Shown here: positions 35,267 to 43,494 of the stretch, piece after piece
How positions within the stretch are numbered: position 1 is the stretch's first letter
How the letters are laid out: each line of letters opens with the position of its first letter
Assembly: GCF_903994045.1 (NCBI RefSeq)
Contig: NZ_CAJEWD010000008.1
Coordinates: 62,001-126,000, forward strand
Length of the DNA stretch: 64,000 bases
DNA from: Jeotgalicoccus meleagridis
Lineage (GTDB): Bacteria > Bacillota > Bacilli > Staphylococcales > Salinicoccaceae
Direction of reading: 5' to 3'
The notes under the pieces: model-generated
Told to the model about the DNA's origin: nothing
The model's input: only the letters and a program-made list of their open reading frames with translations
Database searches by the model: none
Translations under genes and position numbers: made by a program

Positions 35267-36407
35267 TATCTTCACCAGTCATTATAGACTGATAAAGTGC
35301 TTCGTACTGGTCAACGATTGTGTCCATATCAAAGCGTTCTTTAACATCTATAAGCATATTTTCTTGAATCCTTTTGTACAAGTCGTCATCATTCAATAGT
35401 TGTTTGATGTGGCTTGCTACTTGTTGGTAATCTCCGACATCAACAATATAACCAGTTTCACCATGCTTGATAACCTCAGATATTCCACCTGCAGTAGAAC
35501 CAATAGGAACAGCACCACAATACATTGCTTCAAGCATAGCTAAACCAAAACTCTCTTTTGAACTTAAGAGTAAAAAGATATCAGCTAGCTTATAGTAGCT
35601 TGTTACATCGGTTTCTTGACCGATGAAGTGAGTAATATCCTGTAAGTTTTTGTCTTTTACCATTTGACGAATGGCATATAAATCAGGTCCATCTCCGACG
35701 AAGACTAAGTGACAGTTTACTGACTGAGCTAAGAGTTCAAAGCTTTTCACTACGTGATTAACATTTTTAATTTTACGGAAATTTGAAGTATGCATAATGA
35801 CTTTAGCATCACTCGGAATTCCTAGTTTTTCTTTTAATTGTGCTTTAATTAAGTCACGGTCTTCTGTATTAAAACGTGACTCATCGACAAAGTTATACAC
35901 CGTCTCAATTTGACTTTTGGGCTCGATTAAATCATAAGTTTCAACTTTTAAACTATCTGACACTGAAGTTGTAATATCTGAATGTTCAATACCAAATTTG
36001 ATAGCATTAACTAAAGACATGTCGTGGCCTAAGACTGTAATGTCAGTCCCGTGTAAAGTCGTTATAATGCCCACATCTTTCTTTACAGACATCTCACGCG
36101 CTAAAATACCACACACAGCATGTGGGATTGCATAGTGCATATGAATGACATCTAAATCAAACTCATCAATTACCTCTGAAATTTTTGAAGACAAGGTAAT
36201 ATCATAAGGCGGATATTTAAACACACTATAATCATTCACTTCTGTTTTATGAGTGTATATATTATCGTAATTATTTCCTAAGCGAAAAGGGACACTAGAA
36301 GCGATAAAATGCACTTCATGTCCACGTTTAGCCATCTGGATTCCAAGTTCAGTTGCAATGACACCAGAGCCACCAACACTTGGATAACATGTTATACCTA
36401 TTTTCAT
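35259..36407 (-). CDS. bshA: N-acetyl-alpha-D-glucosaminyl L-malate synthase BshA
   Basis: A 382-residue GT4 glycosyltransferase performing the first step of bacillithiol synthesis, joining GlcNAc from UDP-GlcNAc to L-malate. The N-terminal MKIGITCYPSVGGSGVIATELG, MHYAIPHAVCG, TTLHGTDITVLG and the late KESFGLAMLEAMYCGAVPI (EX7E nucleotide-sugar motif) are diagnostic. It agrees with the bacilliredoxin gene in this window. Neither bshB nor bshC is nearby. GAGGTGG precedes the ATG. Confidence 0.95.
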   Translation of the reverse strand: MKIGITCYPSVGGSGVIATELGIQMAKRGHEVHFIASSVPFRLGNNYDNIYTHKTEVNDYSVFKYPPYDITLSSKISEVIDEFDLDVIHMHYAIPHAVCGILAREMSVKKDVGIITTLHGTDITVLGHDMSLVNAIKFGIEHSDITTSVSDSLKVETYDLIEPKSQIETVYNFVDESRFNTEDRDLIKAQLKEKLGIPSDAKVIMHTSNFRKIKNVNHVVKSFELLAQSVNCHLVFVGDGPDLYAIRQMVKDKNLQDITHFIGQETDVTSYYKLADIFLLLSSKESFGLAMLEAMYCGAVPIGSTAGGISEVIKHGETGYIVDVGDYQQVASHIKQLLNDDDLYKRIQENMLIDVKERFDMDTIVDQYEALYQSIMTGEDNE

Positions 36408-36485
36408 ATTTCCACCTCGAACTCTTAATATCTACATCAATTATAAAGAAGTCATCTCTATAAAGGAAATAAATCTTTCTAAAAG

Positions 36486-36512
36486 AAAAAAACGACCTTA
36501 AAGGTCGTTTTA
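36486..36512 (-). terminator. Terminator of the zinc metallopeptidase gene
   Basis: AACGACC and GGTCGTT pair around a 5-base loop (36491-36497 with 36503-36509), followed by TTTTTTC on the minus strand. It separates the peptidase gene from bshA. Confidence 0.85.
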
Positions 36513-37211
36513 GTTACTTGAGTTTCTAGCGATCATAATAAAGCGTAAGAGCTCTGCTACGGCTACAGCAGTCGCTGCGACATAAGTCATTGCTGCTGCA
36601 TTTAAAACTTTCTTAGCATGTCTATATTCTTTACTATTGACGATATTTAACTCTTCGATTTGATTCATTGCCCGCTTAGAAGCATCGAATTCTACTGGTA
36701 AGGTGACGACTTGGAAGAGTACTGCAAAAGCCATTAAACCAATACCAGACCATAGAAGGATTTCTCCGAGTCCCCCACCCGCTGCATTTTGAGCAGCAGT
36801 TAAAATAATACCAGCAATAATTAAGAAATAAGAGAAGTTTGAGCCAAGGTTAGCTAATGGCACTAAGGCTGAACGAAAACTCAAGAACTTATAGCTTGTA
36901 GCATGTTGAATGGCGTGGCCAACTTCGTGGGCTGCTACAGCGGTACCAGCAACACTCGGATTATCGTAGTTACTTGGTGACAAGACAACCTTTTTACTTC
37001 TTGGATCATAATGATCCGTTAAGTTACCTTGACCGCGTTCAACTGTCACATCGTAAATCCCATTTTCCTTCAAGATTTCTTCTGCAACTTGCTTACCAGT
37101 TAAACCTGAGGTTGAGCGAACTTTCGAATATTTATTGAAAGTTGACTTAACATTCATCTGTGCGAGCATCGGCACTATCATTAAGATTATAAAATAGATG
37201 ATTAAATACAC
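36510..37211 (-). CDS. Zinc metallopeptidase, YugP family
   Basis: A 233-residue membrane protein with the zinc-protease motif AAHEVGHAIQHA (about residues 92-103), a downstream Glu in LPVEFDASKRA as likely third ligand, and hydrophobic segments at the N-terminus, around 125-170 and near the C-terminus. YugP-like neutral zinc metallopeptidases are widespread; substrates are unknown. The start is GTG 37211 with GGAGGG 6 bases upstream. It stands between the DUF1405 gene and bshA, replacing the dapB/mgsA segment seen in B. subtilis. Confidence 0.9.
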   Translation of the reverse strand: MYLIIYFIILMIVPMLAQMNVKSTFNKYSKVRSTSGLTGKQVAEEILKENGIYDVTVERGQGNLTDHYDPRSKKVVLSPSNYDNPSVAGTAVAAHEVGHAIQHATSYKFLSFRSALVPLANLGSNFSYFLIIAGIILTAAQNAAGGGLGEILLWSGIGLMAFAVLFQVVTLPVEFDASKRAMNQIEELNIVNSKEYRHAKKVLNAAAMTYVAATAVAVAELLRFIMIARNSSN

Positions 37212-37266
37212 ATTAGTCCCTCCGTCATGTTCCTATTTGTATTTTACTAAATTGAAATTATATAAG

Positions 37267-37845
37267 TCAATTGTTACGTCTATCAGCCAGCTTCCAAAGC
37301 AAAATTAAAACAATAACCGTCAACCAAAATGCTAGGTATCCAATCTCAGCCATATATGGATGCAGTTGACCATAGCGTGGATACTGTACATAAACATAAT
37401 CAATGACGTCATTATGAAAGAGCCATATTGCAGTGACAAAGAAATGCCAGTTCTTTATTTGTATATGTGGGAGAAACATAAATGCCTGAACAGCCATGGC
37501 TAAGTGTGACATGATTAGCATTAAGCCAACAGGAGTTACAAACCCGATATCAATAAAGTTCCATATGTTCATAATGACTGCCCAAAGACCGTATTTAATT
37601 AAAGTTGTAAAGGCAAGTGCATCAATCAAGCCAAATTTTTTATTTAATAGAATTAAAACGATCAATATACATAGAAATAGGGTAGCTGTTGGACTATCAG
37701 GGACAAAAGGATAGAAGTACCAAGGTGTAACAGAGAGCTGCCCACCGTACCATATATAGCCATAAACAGTACCTAAAAAGTTTGCAATTAAAAGTAAGAC
37801 CAGAAATTTTCTATTGTACATGAGATTTATCAGATAAGTTGTCAT
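37267..37845 (-). CDS. DUF1405 membrane protein (YpjA-like)
   Basis: A 192-residue polytopic membrane protein with about five or six helices. Motifs such as NFLGTVYGYIWYGGQL, FVPDSPTATLF and HNDVIDYVY match the YpjA/DUF1405 family, found next to qcrABC in Bacillus. Function unknown; the neighbourhood suggests a link to respiration, but that is context only. It is separated from qcrC by a hairpin, so it is probably partly independently expressed. Confidence 0.87.
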   Translation of the reverse strand: MTTYLINLMYNRKFLVLLLIANFLGTVYGYIWYGGQLSVTPWYFYPFVPDSPTATLFLCILIVLILLNKKFGLIDALAFTTLIKYGLWAVIMNIWNFIDIGFVTPVGLMLIMSHLAMAVQAFMFLPHIQIKNWHFFVTAIWLFHNDVIDYVYVQYPRYGQLHPYMAEIGYLAFWLTVIVLILLWKLADRRNN

Positions 37846-37854
37846 TTAGTCACC

Positions 37855-37888
37855 TATAAGAAAACCCTTCTGTTTCCAGAAGGGTAAT
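37855..37888 (-). terminator. Terminator of the qcr operon
   Basis: ACCCTTCTG and CAGAAGGGT (37864-37872 with 37877-37885) enclose a GAAA tetraloop on the minus strand, followed by TTTCTTAT. Confidence 0.75.
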
Positions 37889-37900
37889 TAATTTAGTACA

Positions 37901-38692
37901 TTATTTTTTAATATTAGTTGCTTCGTCTTTAGAAACTTCTTCTAGTCCAGCAACGTACTCAGAAATCTTAGTGATTTCCTCATCAGTTAACTGTCCTTCA
38001 AATGAAGGCATTTCACCAGAACCATTTCTTACGAATGATTCAACCATTTCTGGTGGTAATTCAGGTTCGATCAAGTTAGGACCTGATCCACCTGCTAGTT
38101 CCCCACCGTGACAGCTCGTACAGTTTGTACGAATTAAGTCATTGAAAACAGGGTCTTCTGCATCTAAGTTAGAGAATACAATTTGACCTTGTTGGTGAGT
38201 TTGATCCCAATCGTGATAAGCAACTGATTCCCAAGTTGTGTAGAATATAATACCAACTGATAGGAGCATAACACCTGTAGCAACTGGACGTTTTTTCCAG
38301 TGACGTTCTTTTTTAGCGTCTAACCAAGGTGCGAGTAATAAGGCACCAAATGCGATACCAGGAATAATTATTGCACCAACGATGTTAAACGGACCAGAAG
38401 CATAAGTATATTTAAGAATCTGGTATAAGAACAGGAAGTACCAGTCAGGAAGTGGTATATAACCTGTATCTGTTGGATCAGCCATACGCTCAAGAGGTGC
38501 AGGATGTGCAACAGTCAAGCATAGGAATCCAACTAAGAATACTGCACCAGCTATCCATTCTTTAAGAAGGAAGTCTGGGTAAAATTCCTCTGTGCGTCCA
38601 GGGAATTCTGAATAGTCACGATTCAATTTTGGTTTGTCATACTTTTGGACACGTGAGTCACCTACAAAAGTGAGACCTTTACCGTGTTTCAT
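37901..38692 (-). CDS. qcrC: Menaquinol:cytochrome c reductase cytochrome b/c subunit QcrC
   Basis: A 263-residue fusion typical of Firmicutes bc complexes. The N-terminal half is the subunit-IV part of cytochrome b, with the Qo-site PxWY motif in IPLPDWYFLFLYQILKY. It is followed by two more membrane helices and an extracellular cytochrome c domain with the haem motif CTSCHGG and distal Met in GSGEMPSF. It transfers electrons from menaquinol to a cytochrome c oxidase. It is the last gene of qcrA-qcrB-qcrC. Confidence 0.96.
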   Translation of the reverse strand: MKHGKGLTFVGDSRVQKYDKPKLNRDYSEFPGRTEEFYPDFLLKEWIAGAVFLVGFLCLTVAHPAPLERMADPTDTGYIPLPDWYFLFLYQILKYTYASGPFNIVGAIIIPGIAFGALLLAPWLDAKKERHWKKRPVATGVMLLSVGIIFYTTWESVAYHDWDQTHQQGQIVFSNLDAEDPVFNDLIRTNCTSCHGGELAGGSGPNLIEPELPPEMVESFVRNGSGEMPSFEGQLTDEEITKISEYVAGLEEVSKDEATNIKK

Positions 38693-38710
38693 ATATTTTC
38701 CCTCCCCTTC

Positions 38711-39385
38711 TTATAGTGGTCCTGAAATACCTTGTCTACGTATTAGGATAAAGTGTATTGCCATTAAGATAAATAGTGCTGCAGGTAGGAAGAATACGTG
38801 GATGGCAAAGAATCTCGTAAGTGTCTGAGCTCCAATAATCGTTGAATCCCCTGCAAGTAATGTCAGAATCCATTCACCGATGAACGGTACACTACCAGCA
38901 ATATCTAAACCTACTTTTGTTGCGAATAATGCTTTCATATCCCAAGGTAGTAAGTAACCTGTGAAGGCAAGACCAAGCATAACCGCAAATAACAGTACGC
39001 CAACTACCCAGTTCAATTCACGTGGTGCTTTGTATGCACCTGTAAAGAATACTCTAAGAGTATGTAGGAACATCATTACTACAACCAAGCTTGCACCCCA
39101 GTGGTGCATACCGCGAACGATAACCCCTGCTGCAACATCCTGTTGTAGGAAGTATACAGAGTTCCATGCGTTAACGACATCTGGCACATAGTACATTGTT
39201 AAAAACATTCCAGATAAAATTTGAATCAATGTGATGAAGAATGTAAGTCCTCCAAAACAGTAGACGAATGCTGAAAAATGATAGGCAGGGTTAACATGCT
39301 CCGGCACTTCATGATCCGCTACGTCTCTCCAGATTGGAGTAATGTCAATTCTGTCATCAATCCAATCATAAATACGATTTAGCAT
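38711..39385 (-). CDS. qcrB: Menaquinol:cytochrome c reductase cytochrome b subunit QcrB
   Basis: A 224-residue four-helix cytochrome b6-type subunit. The haem-ligand His residues are in RGMHHWGASLV / MMFLHTLRVF (helix B) and FFAIHVFFLP / MAIHFILIRR (helix D). GYLLPWDMKA and GSVPFIGEW are quinone-site neighbours. A strong TAGGAGGG ribosome site precedes the ATG. It lies 11 bp after qcrA and 18 bp before qcrC. Confidence 0.96.
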   Translation of the reverse strand: MLNRIYDWIDDRIDITPIWRDVADHEVPEHVNPAYHFSAFVYCFGGLTFFITLIQILSGMFLTMYYVPDVVNAWNSVYFLQQDVAAGVIVRGMHHWGASLVVVMMFLHTLRVFFTGAYKAPRELNWVVGVLLFAVMLGLAFTGYLLPWDMKALFATKVGLDIAGSVPFIGEWILTLLAGDSTIIGAQTLTRFFAIHVFFLPAALFILMAIHFILIRRQGISGPL

Positions 39386-39396
39386 ATAATTCCCTC

Positions 39397-39897
39397 CTAT
39401 ACCAATTCATTCTCTTTAATTGCACCGATTGTTAAGAAACCATCAGATTCCCCAACTTCGTACATATCCAAAGGTCCACGTGGTGGTGTACCTGGGACGT
39501 TTTCTCCAGATTTTTCATATAAACCATTGTGACATGGACAGAAGAAACGATCTGGGTTGTTTGCATCGCTTGCCCATGAAACTGTACAACCTAAGTGTTT
39601 ACAAACTGGTGATAGAGCAATAATCTTATCACCATCACGGTAGACCCATGCAAAATCAGTGACTTCACTTACATACCAACCATCTTTTTGTTCGTATGTA
39701 AAGTCGACACTAACTGGTTCTTCTGTGATGTCATCAACTTTAACACTGGTTGCTATCATGTCACCTGCAGATGATTCTTTAAAGAGTGGATCCAGTGCGA
39801 ATCGACCCATAGGTAAAATCATACCTGCAGCCATAAATGAACCTACACCCATTAGAGAATAGTTCAGGAACTGGCGTCTTGTTACTTTTTGCGACAT
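39397..39897 (-). CDS. qcrA: Menaquinol:cytochrome c reductase Rieske iron-sulfur subunit QcrA
   Basis: A 166-residue Rieske protein. The start ATG 39897 follows GGGGGG. The N-terminus SQKVTRRQFLNYSLMGVG is a twin-arginine signal-anchor. The 2Fe-2S ligands lie in CKHLGC and CPCHNG, with the Gly/Pro loop PGTPPRGPL after it. It is the first gene of the qcr operon, behind a TTGACC-N17-TAAAAT promoter and a ResD-like dyad. The longer reading to 39921 would start upstream of the ribosome site. Confidence 0.95.
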   Translation of the reverse strand: MSQKVTRRQFLNYSLMGVGSFMAAGMILPMGRFALDPLFKESSAGDMIATSVKVDDITEEPVSVDFTYEQKDGWYVSEVTDFAWVYRDGDKIIALSPVCKHLGCTVSWASDANNPDRFFCPCHNGLYEKSGENVPGTPPRGPLDMYEVGESDGFLTIGAIKENELV

Positions 39898-39955
39898 TAT
39901 TCTTTCCCCCCTCAAACGCACATACTTTTACATATAATATAACTAGGACACATTA

Positions 39956-39984
39956 ATTTTAGCTTATTAAATGTGCCCGGTCAA
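39956..39984 (-). promoter_or_regulatory. qcrA promoter
   Basis: TTGACC (39979-39984) and TAAAAT (39956-39961) on the minus strand have a 17-bp spacer. They lie 59 bp upstream of the qcrA start codon. Confidence 0.65.
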
Positions 39985-40000
39985 TACAGTATTCAAAGAA

Positions 40001-40016
40001 TTGACACATGTCACAA
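40001..40016 (-). promoter_or_regulatory. Dyad upstream of the qcrA promoter, possible ResD/SrrA site
   Basis: The minus strand reads TTGTGACATGTGTCAA, with TGACA/TGTCA arms. It sits about 60 bp upstream of the predicted transcription start, an activator position. It resembles the proposed ResD consensus (TTGTGAAN3TTT), with mismatches. Binding is inference. Confidence 0.3.
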
Positions 40017-40041
40017 ATTGAATGTGTAATAATACTTTTAA

Positions 40042-40470
40042 TTATTTATTCCACACCAAAATGATTTCTTTGATGACTGATTTAACCTCGTCATTAATAA
40101 TTGATAACTTCATATCGTTGTCCATATCCGAAATTGGAATACTATTTACTTTAATTGTACTTACATCATCAAGTTCTAAGGCTGTAAATGATAAAAGAAC
40201 GATGTTCTTAAAACCGTAATCTAACAATTGAGTCTTATATTCCTCTATGTTGTCATAGTTATCACCAATTAAAGTTAAGACAGGCGTAATCATCAATCGA
40301 CCCTTTAGCTGTTTTTCTAATTGGATGGTAATAAACTGCATTAACTCTAAGTTATTTGCATTGTTTTGAACTTCATTATTGAAATCAATATTGACCAAAG
40401 GGACAATTGCAGTATCAATAAATTCGATTTCATCTTTTAAAACTCTGAGATCTGTAATATTATATAACAC
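40042..40470 (-). CDS. YpiF family protein (DUF2487)
   Basis: A 142-residue soluble protein without a recognised catalytic motif. It has a Rossmann-like alternation (RLMITPVLTLIGD, GFKNIVLLSF) and sits between ypiB and qcrA exactly as ypiF does in B. subtilis, which is the main basis for the family call. The start is GTG with GAGGG 7 bases upstream, 4 bp after ypiB. Function unknown. Confidence 0.8.
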   Translation of the reverse strand: MLYNITDLRVLKDEIEFIDTAIVPLVNIDFNNEVQNNANNLELMQFITIQLEKQLKGRLMITPVLTLIGDNYDNIEEYKTQLLDYGFKNIVLLSFTALELDDVSTIKVNSIPISDMDNDMKLSIINDEVKSVIKEIILVWNK

Positions 40471-40474
40471 TCTT

Positions 40475-40951
40475 TTACCCTCTTTGCTTGGTTAATTTTT
40501 GTAATTCATCAGTCAACTCTAAAAAACGTTCTTTGTCTTTGGATATCAAAGCCTCATCGATTAAGTTCTCTAATGTTTCAATATCCTCAAGTAGAATCTC
40601 ATCATTTTTCATTAATTCTTCTGATTTCATTTGGTGATATCTCTGATCGTCACTCGCTAAGATGAACTCTAAATATAAACCGTCTGTCTTATTTAAGTTG
40701 AGCTCATGAAAAATGGTTTCACCATCATCAGTAATGATGCCATCTTTTTCAAACATCAAGGTCGGTCGATTCGTGTTAATTTCTGCGATCCGTAGTTTTC
40801 TATTTAAGGTGCTCTTAGTAAATGAAATATTATGAGTAATTAAAGGATGAGATTTAATAAAATTCAATATCCATACTGCGGTGTGGTCCTTAAAGTTGTA
40901 GTTATAAAGACAGTAATTAATAAAATCTTTTTTAAAACTCGTCTTCCTCAC
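40475..40951 (-). CDS. YpiB family protein (UPF0302)
   Basis: A 158-residue protein matching UPF0302: KKDFINYCLYNYNFKDHTAVWILNF near the start, and LIDEALISKDKERFLELTDELQKL at the end, the IDEALD helix seen in YpiB. Function is unknown. The start is GTG 40951, overlapping the TPR gene by 20 bp, so translation is coupled to it. No in-frame ATG is available nearby. Confidence 0.85.
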   Translation of the reverse strand: MRKTSFKKDFINYCLYNYNFKDHTAVWILNFIKSHPLITHNISFTKSTLNRKLRIAEINTNRPTLMFEKDGIITDDGETIFHELNLNKTDGLYLEFILASDDQRYHQMKSEELMKNDEILLEDIETLENLIDEALISKDKERFLELTDELQKLTKQRG

Positions 40952-42203
40952 CTGCTATCTGCTCATGATCCAACTGCCATTCAGGATTATCGGGCTCTAA
41001 GTGCATGAGTTTTTCAAGCACTCTCTTCTTATCAGGATGATTAATCTCTCTTAAGTAGAAGTAGTAATCCTGATAAAACTCCACTGAATCCCCTATCAAT
41101 GCCTCAGCATCCTTATAATACTTAAGTGCATTATCATCATTCTCATTTTCGCTTTCAATCTTAGCGAGTAAATAGATTGATTCCCCACTTAGGGCATTGA
41201 TATCTAGATGCTTAACATAGTCATCGATAGTGGATGTATCACCAGTTTTTAAAATACTTTCAAAGAGCATTAGATAAGCATCATCATAATCCTCGTCAAG
41301 CTCAGTCGCTATGCTGAAATTCTTAATTGCAGTTTCAGCTTGATTCATTCTGAAATACAAGCGACCTAAATGGAAATATATGAGCGAATTTTTATCGTTC
41401 TCTCGTAAATAAGTCTGTAAAGTTTGGATTGCATCGTCTAAATTATGTTCTGTTTCATAGATGTTCATTAGTAAAATATATGCATTGATGAAGTAAGGTT
41501 CATTATCAATCACTTTTTCCAACAATACTTTGGCTGCATCATAATCTTTTAGATTATATTCTAAGAGGGCTTTTTTGTAGTAGTCTTCGTTAGAGTATCG
41601 TTCTTCTTCTACGCTATCAAAATAAGCTCTAGCATCATCGAAGTTTAAGAGGTTAACATTGATGTCAGCCATTCTTAAACCAAGCATGATGCCGTTCACT
41701 TCATCCACACCCTGATTGATGACACTTTCATAGTAACGTGTTGCTTCTTCAAGCTCACCCATTGAATAATAAAGTTCCGCTATTGCAAAGTCTAAAATTA
41801 AATCATCGGATAAATCTTTAGCTTCAAATAGTAATTTTAAGGCAACATCATTTAAGTTCATCTGTTGGAAAATCTCAGATTTTAGAAGTAAGACCGTCGG
41901 TGTTGTTGGACTTTGGTTGATGAGTTCTAAAGCGTCATCTAATCTTCCTTCACTGATGTAGGACTCGACGATATATGAGATGACATAATCATCATGATCC
42001 ACATTATTATTTAAATGTAAGAAGATTTGTCTTGCCTGATAGTCAAGTCCGGCATTTTGAAGTGCATCACCTAAAACAAATAAGGCTTCGAGTGATTCAT
42101 CAGTATGAAACTGATCAAGCGAGTTTAATATATTATTTAAATCAGCTTCAGGGTAGGTTCCTTGGCGTAATTTATCGATTATTTGAAGAATTTCTTCATG
42201 CAT
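40932..42203 (-). CDS. TPR repeat protein (YpiA-like)
   Basis: A 423-residue soluble protein built almost entirely of tetratricopeptide-like helical pairs; clear units include YYKKALLEYNLKDYDAAKVL, LIYFHLGRLYFRMNQAETAI and ESIYLLAKIESENENDDNAL. Acidic overall, with an EEDEF C-terminus. It corresponds by position to B. subtilis ypiA, upstream of ypiB-ypiF-qcrABC. TPR proteins are adaptors; the partner is unknown. It starts 1 bp after aroA, AAGGAT upstream. Confidence 0.88.
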   Translation of the reverse strand: MHEEILQIIDKLRQGTYPEADLNNILNSLDQFHTDESLEALFVLGDALQNAGLDYQARQIFLHLNNNVDHDDYVISYIVESYISEGRLDDALELINQSPTTPTVLLLKSEIFQQMNLNDVALKLLFEAKDLSDDLILDFAIAELYYSMGELEEATRYYESVINQGVDEVNGIMLGLRMADINVNLLNFDDARAYFDSVEEERYSNEDYYKKALLEYNLKDYDAAKVLLEKVIDNEPYFINAYILLMNIYETEHNLDDAIQTLQTYLRENDKNSLIYFHLGRLYFRMNQAETAIKNFSIATELDEDYDDAYLMLFESILKTGDTSTIDDYVKHLDINALSGESIYLLAKIESENENDDNALKYYKDAEALIGDSVEFYQDYYFYLREINHPDKKRVLEKLMHLEPDNPEWQLDHEQIAGEEDEF

Positions 42204-42204
42204 C

Positions 42205-43494
42205 TTATCGATCCTTTCTTAACTTATGGAGGTCTTGAACGAAAGTGGGAAATGATACGTCGATTGCTGAGTCATCGTCAATCTTAATTTCTTGATTTAC
42301 GCCGATGCTCATCACTAACAGCATCATAATGATTCGGTGATCATGATACCCTTTGAAAATAGTGTTGTCAGTGACGACAGAAAAACCAGGATGAACTGTG
42401 AAACCATCTTCAAATTCATCGATTTTTACTCCAAATTTCTTTAGTTCTCCTACTACAGCTGAAATTCGGTCTGTTTCTTTATAACGGAGCTCACGAGCAC
42501 CTTTTACTGTAGATGGCCCTGAGGCAAAGACGCCAAGCACTGCAAGAATTGGGATTTCATCAATTAACCGTGGAATAATTTCCCCATCAATAGAAAATGG
42601 TTTTAAGTCGCTTGTGTATTTAACATGAATATCACCAAATTTTTCACCATCAGATGATTTTTTGCTAATTTCTATGTTTGCCCCACATTCTTTTAAGACG
42701 TCAATAATACCTGAACGCGTCTCATTAAGTGACACATTCTCAATTGTAATATCAGAGTCTTTTGTAATGAGTGCTAAAACGATGAGAAAGGCAGCTGATG
42801 AAATATCACCAGGCACAGTGACATCACTTGCTTGTAAGTTTTTACCACCATTTAGAGTCACTGTCTTATTGTCGACCTTTAAGTCAGCTCCAAATTGACG
42901 CATCATAATTTCTGAATGATTTCTAGATTGATGGGTCTCATGGATAACAGTTGTTCCCTCTTGAAATAGACTAGCGAATAACAGGGCACTTTTGACTTGT
43001 GCACTGGCAATTGGCATATGGTATTCCATAGGTGTGATGTTACTAGGATTAATCACAATCGGTGGATATTTCTCATCTTTTAAAGTAATATTTGCTCCCA
43101 TAGAATTTAAAGGTGTGACTACCCTATCCATTGGACGCTTTGCAATCGTTTGGTCACCTTCAATTGTTGCACTGACATGCTCTAAGCCTGCAATTAAACC
43201 AGTTAAAAGACGCGTCGTTGTACCTGAGTTGCCGGTGTAAAGTATATCTTCTGGAGAGTTTAAAGCACTATGTCCTTTTGATATCACTTGAAAATCGTCA
43301 CCAACTCTTGAAACTTGAGCTCCAATTTGCTGCATGTTTTCGAACGTTCGAAGCGTATCAGCACTGATTAATGGATCTTTAATATAAGTTGTTCCTTCAC
43401 TTAAGGCACCTAACATTAAAGCACGATGTGTGATGGACTTATCTCCTGGAACTTTCGTTGAACCAATAAATGTACTATTCAGTAACTGTTTCAT
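42205..43494 (-). CDS. aroA: 3-phosphoshikimate 1-carboxyvinyltransferase (EPSP synthase, class II)
   Basis: A 429-residue shikimate-pathway enzyme joining PEP and shikimate-3-phosphate. It starts STKVPGDKSITHRALML and contains TGNSGTTTRL, AKRPMDRV, SAQVKSALLFA, RNHSEIM and LRYKETDRI. RPMxR, SAQVK and the NETR loop are class II (CP4/S. aureus-like) markers, a class usually tolerant to glyphosate; the usual RDHTE is RNHSE here. It overlaps aroB by 4 bp (ATGA). Confidence 0.95.
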   Translation of the reverse strand: MKQLLNSTFIGSTKVPGDKSITHRALMLGALSEGTTYIKDPLISADTLRTFENMQQIGAQVSRVGDDFQVISKGHSALNSPEDILYTGNSGTTTRLLTGLIAGLEHVSATIEGDQTIAKRPMDRVVTPLNSMGANITLKDEKYPPIVINPSNITPMEYHMPIASAQVKSALLFASLFQEGTTVIHETHQSRNHSEIMMRQFGADLKVDNKTVTLNGGKNLQASDVTVPGDISSAAFLIVLALITKDSDITIENVSLNETRSGIIDVLKECGANIEISKKSSDGEKFGDIHVKYTSDLKPFSIDGEIIPRLIDEIPILAVLGVFASGPSTVKGARELRYKETDRISAVVGELKKFGVKIDEFEDGFTVHPGFSVVTDNTIFKGYHDHRIIMMLLVMSIGVNQEIKIDDDSAIDVSFPTFVQDLHKLRKDR

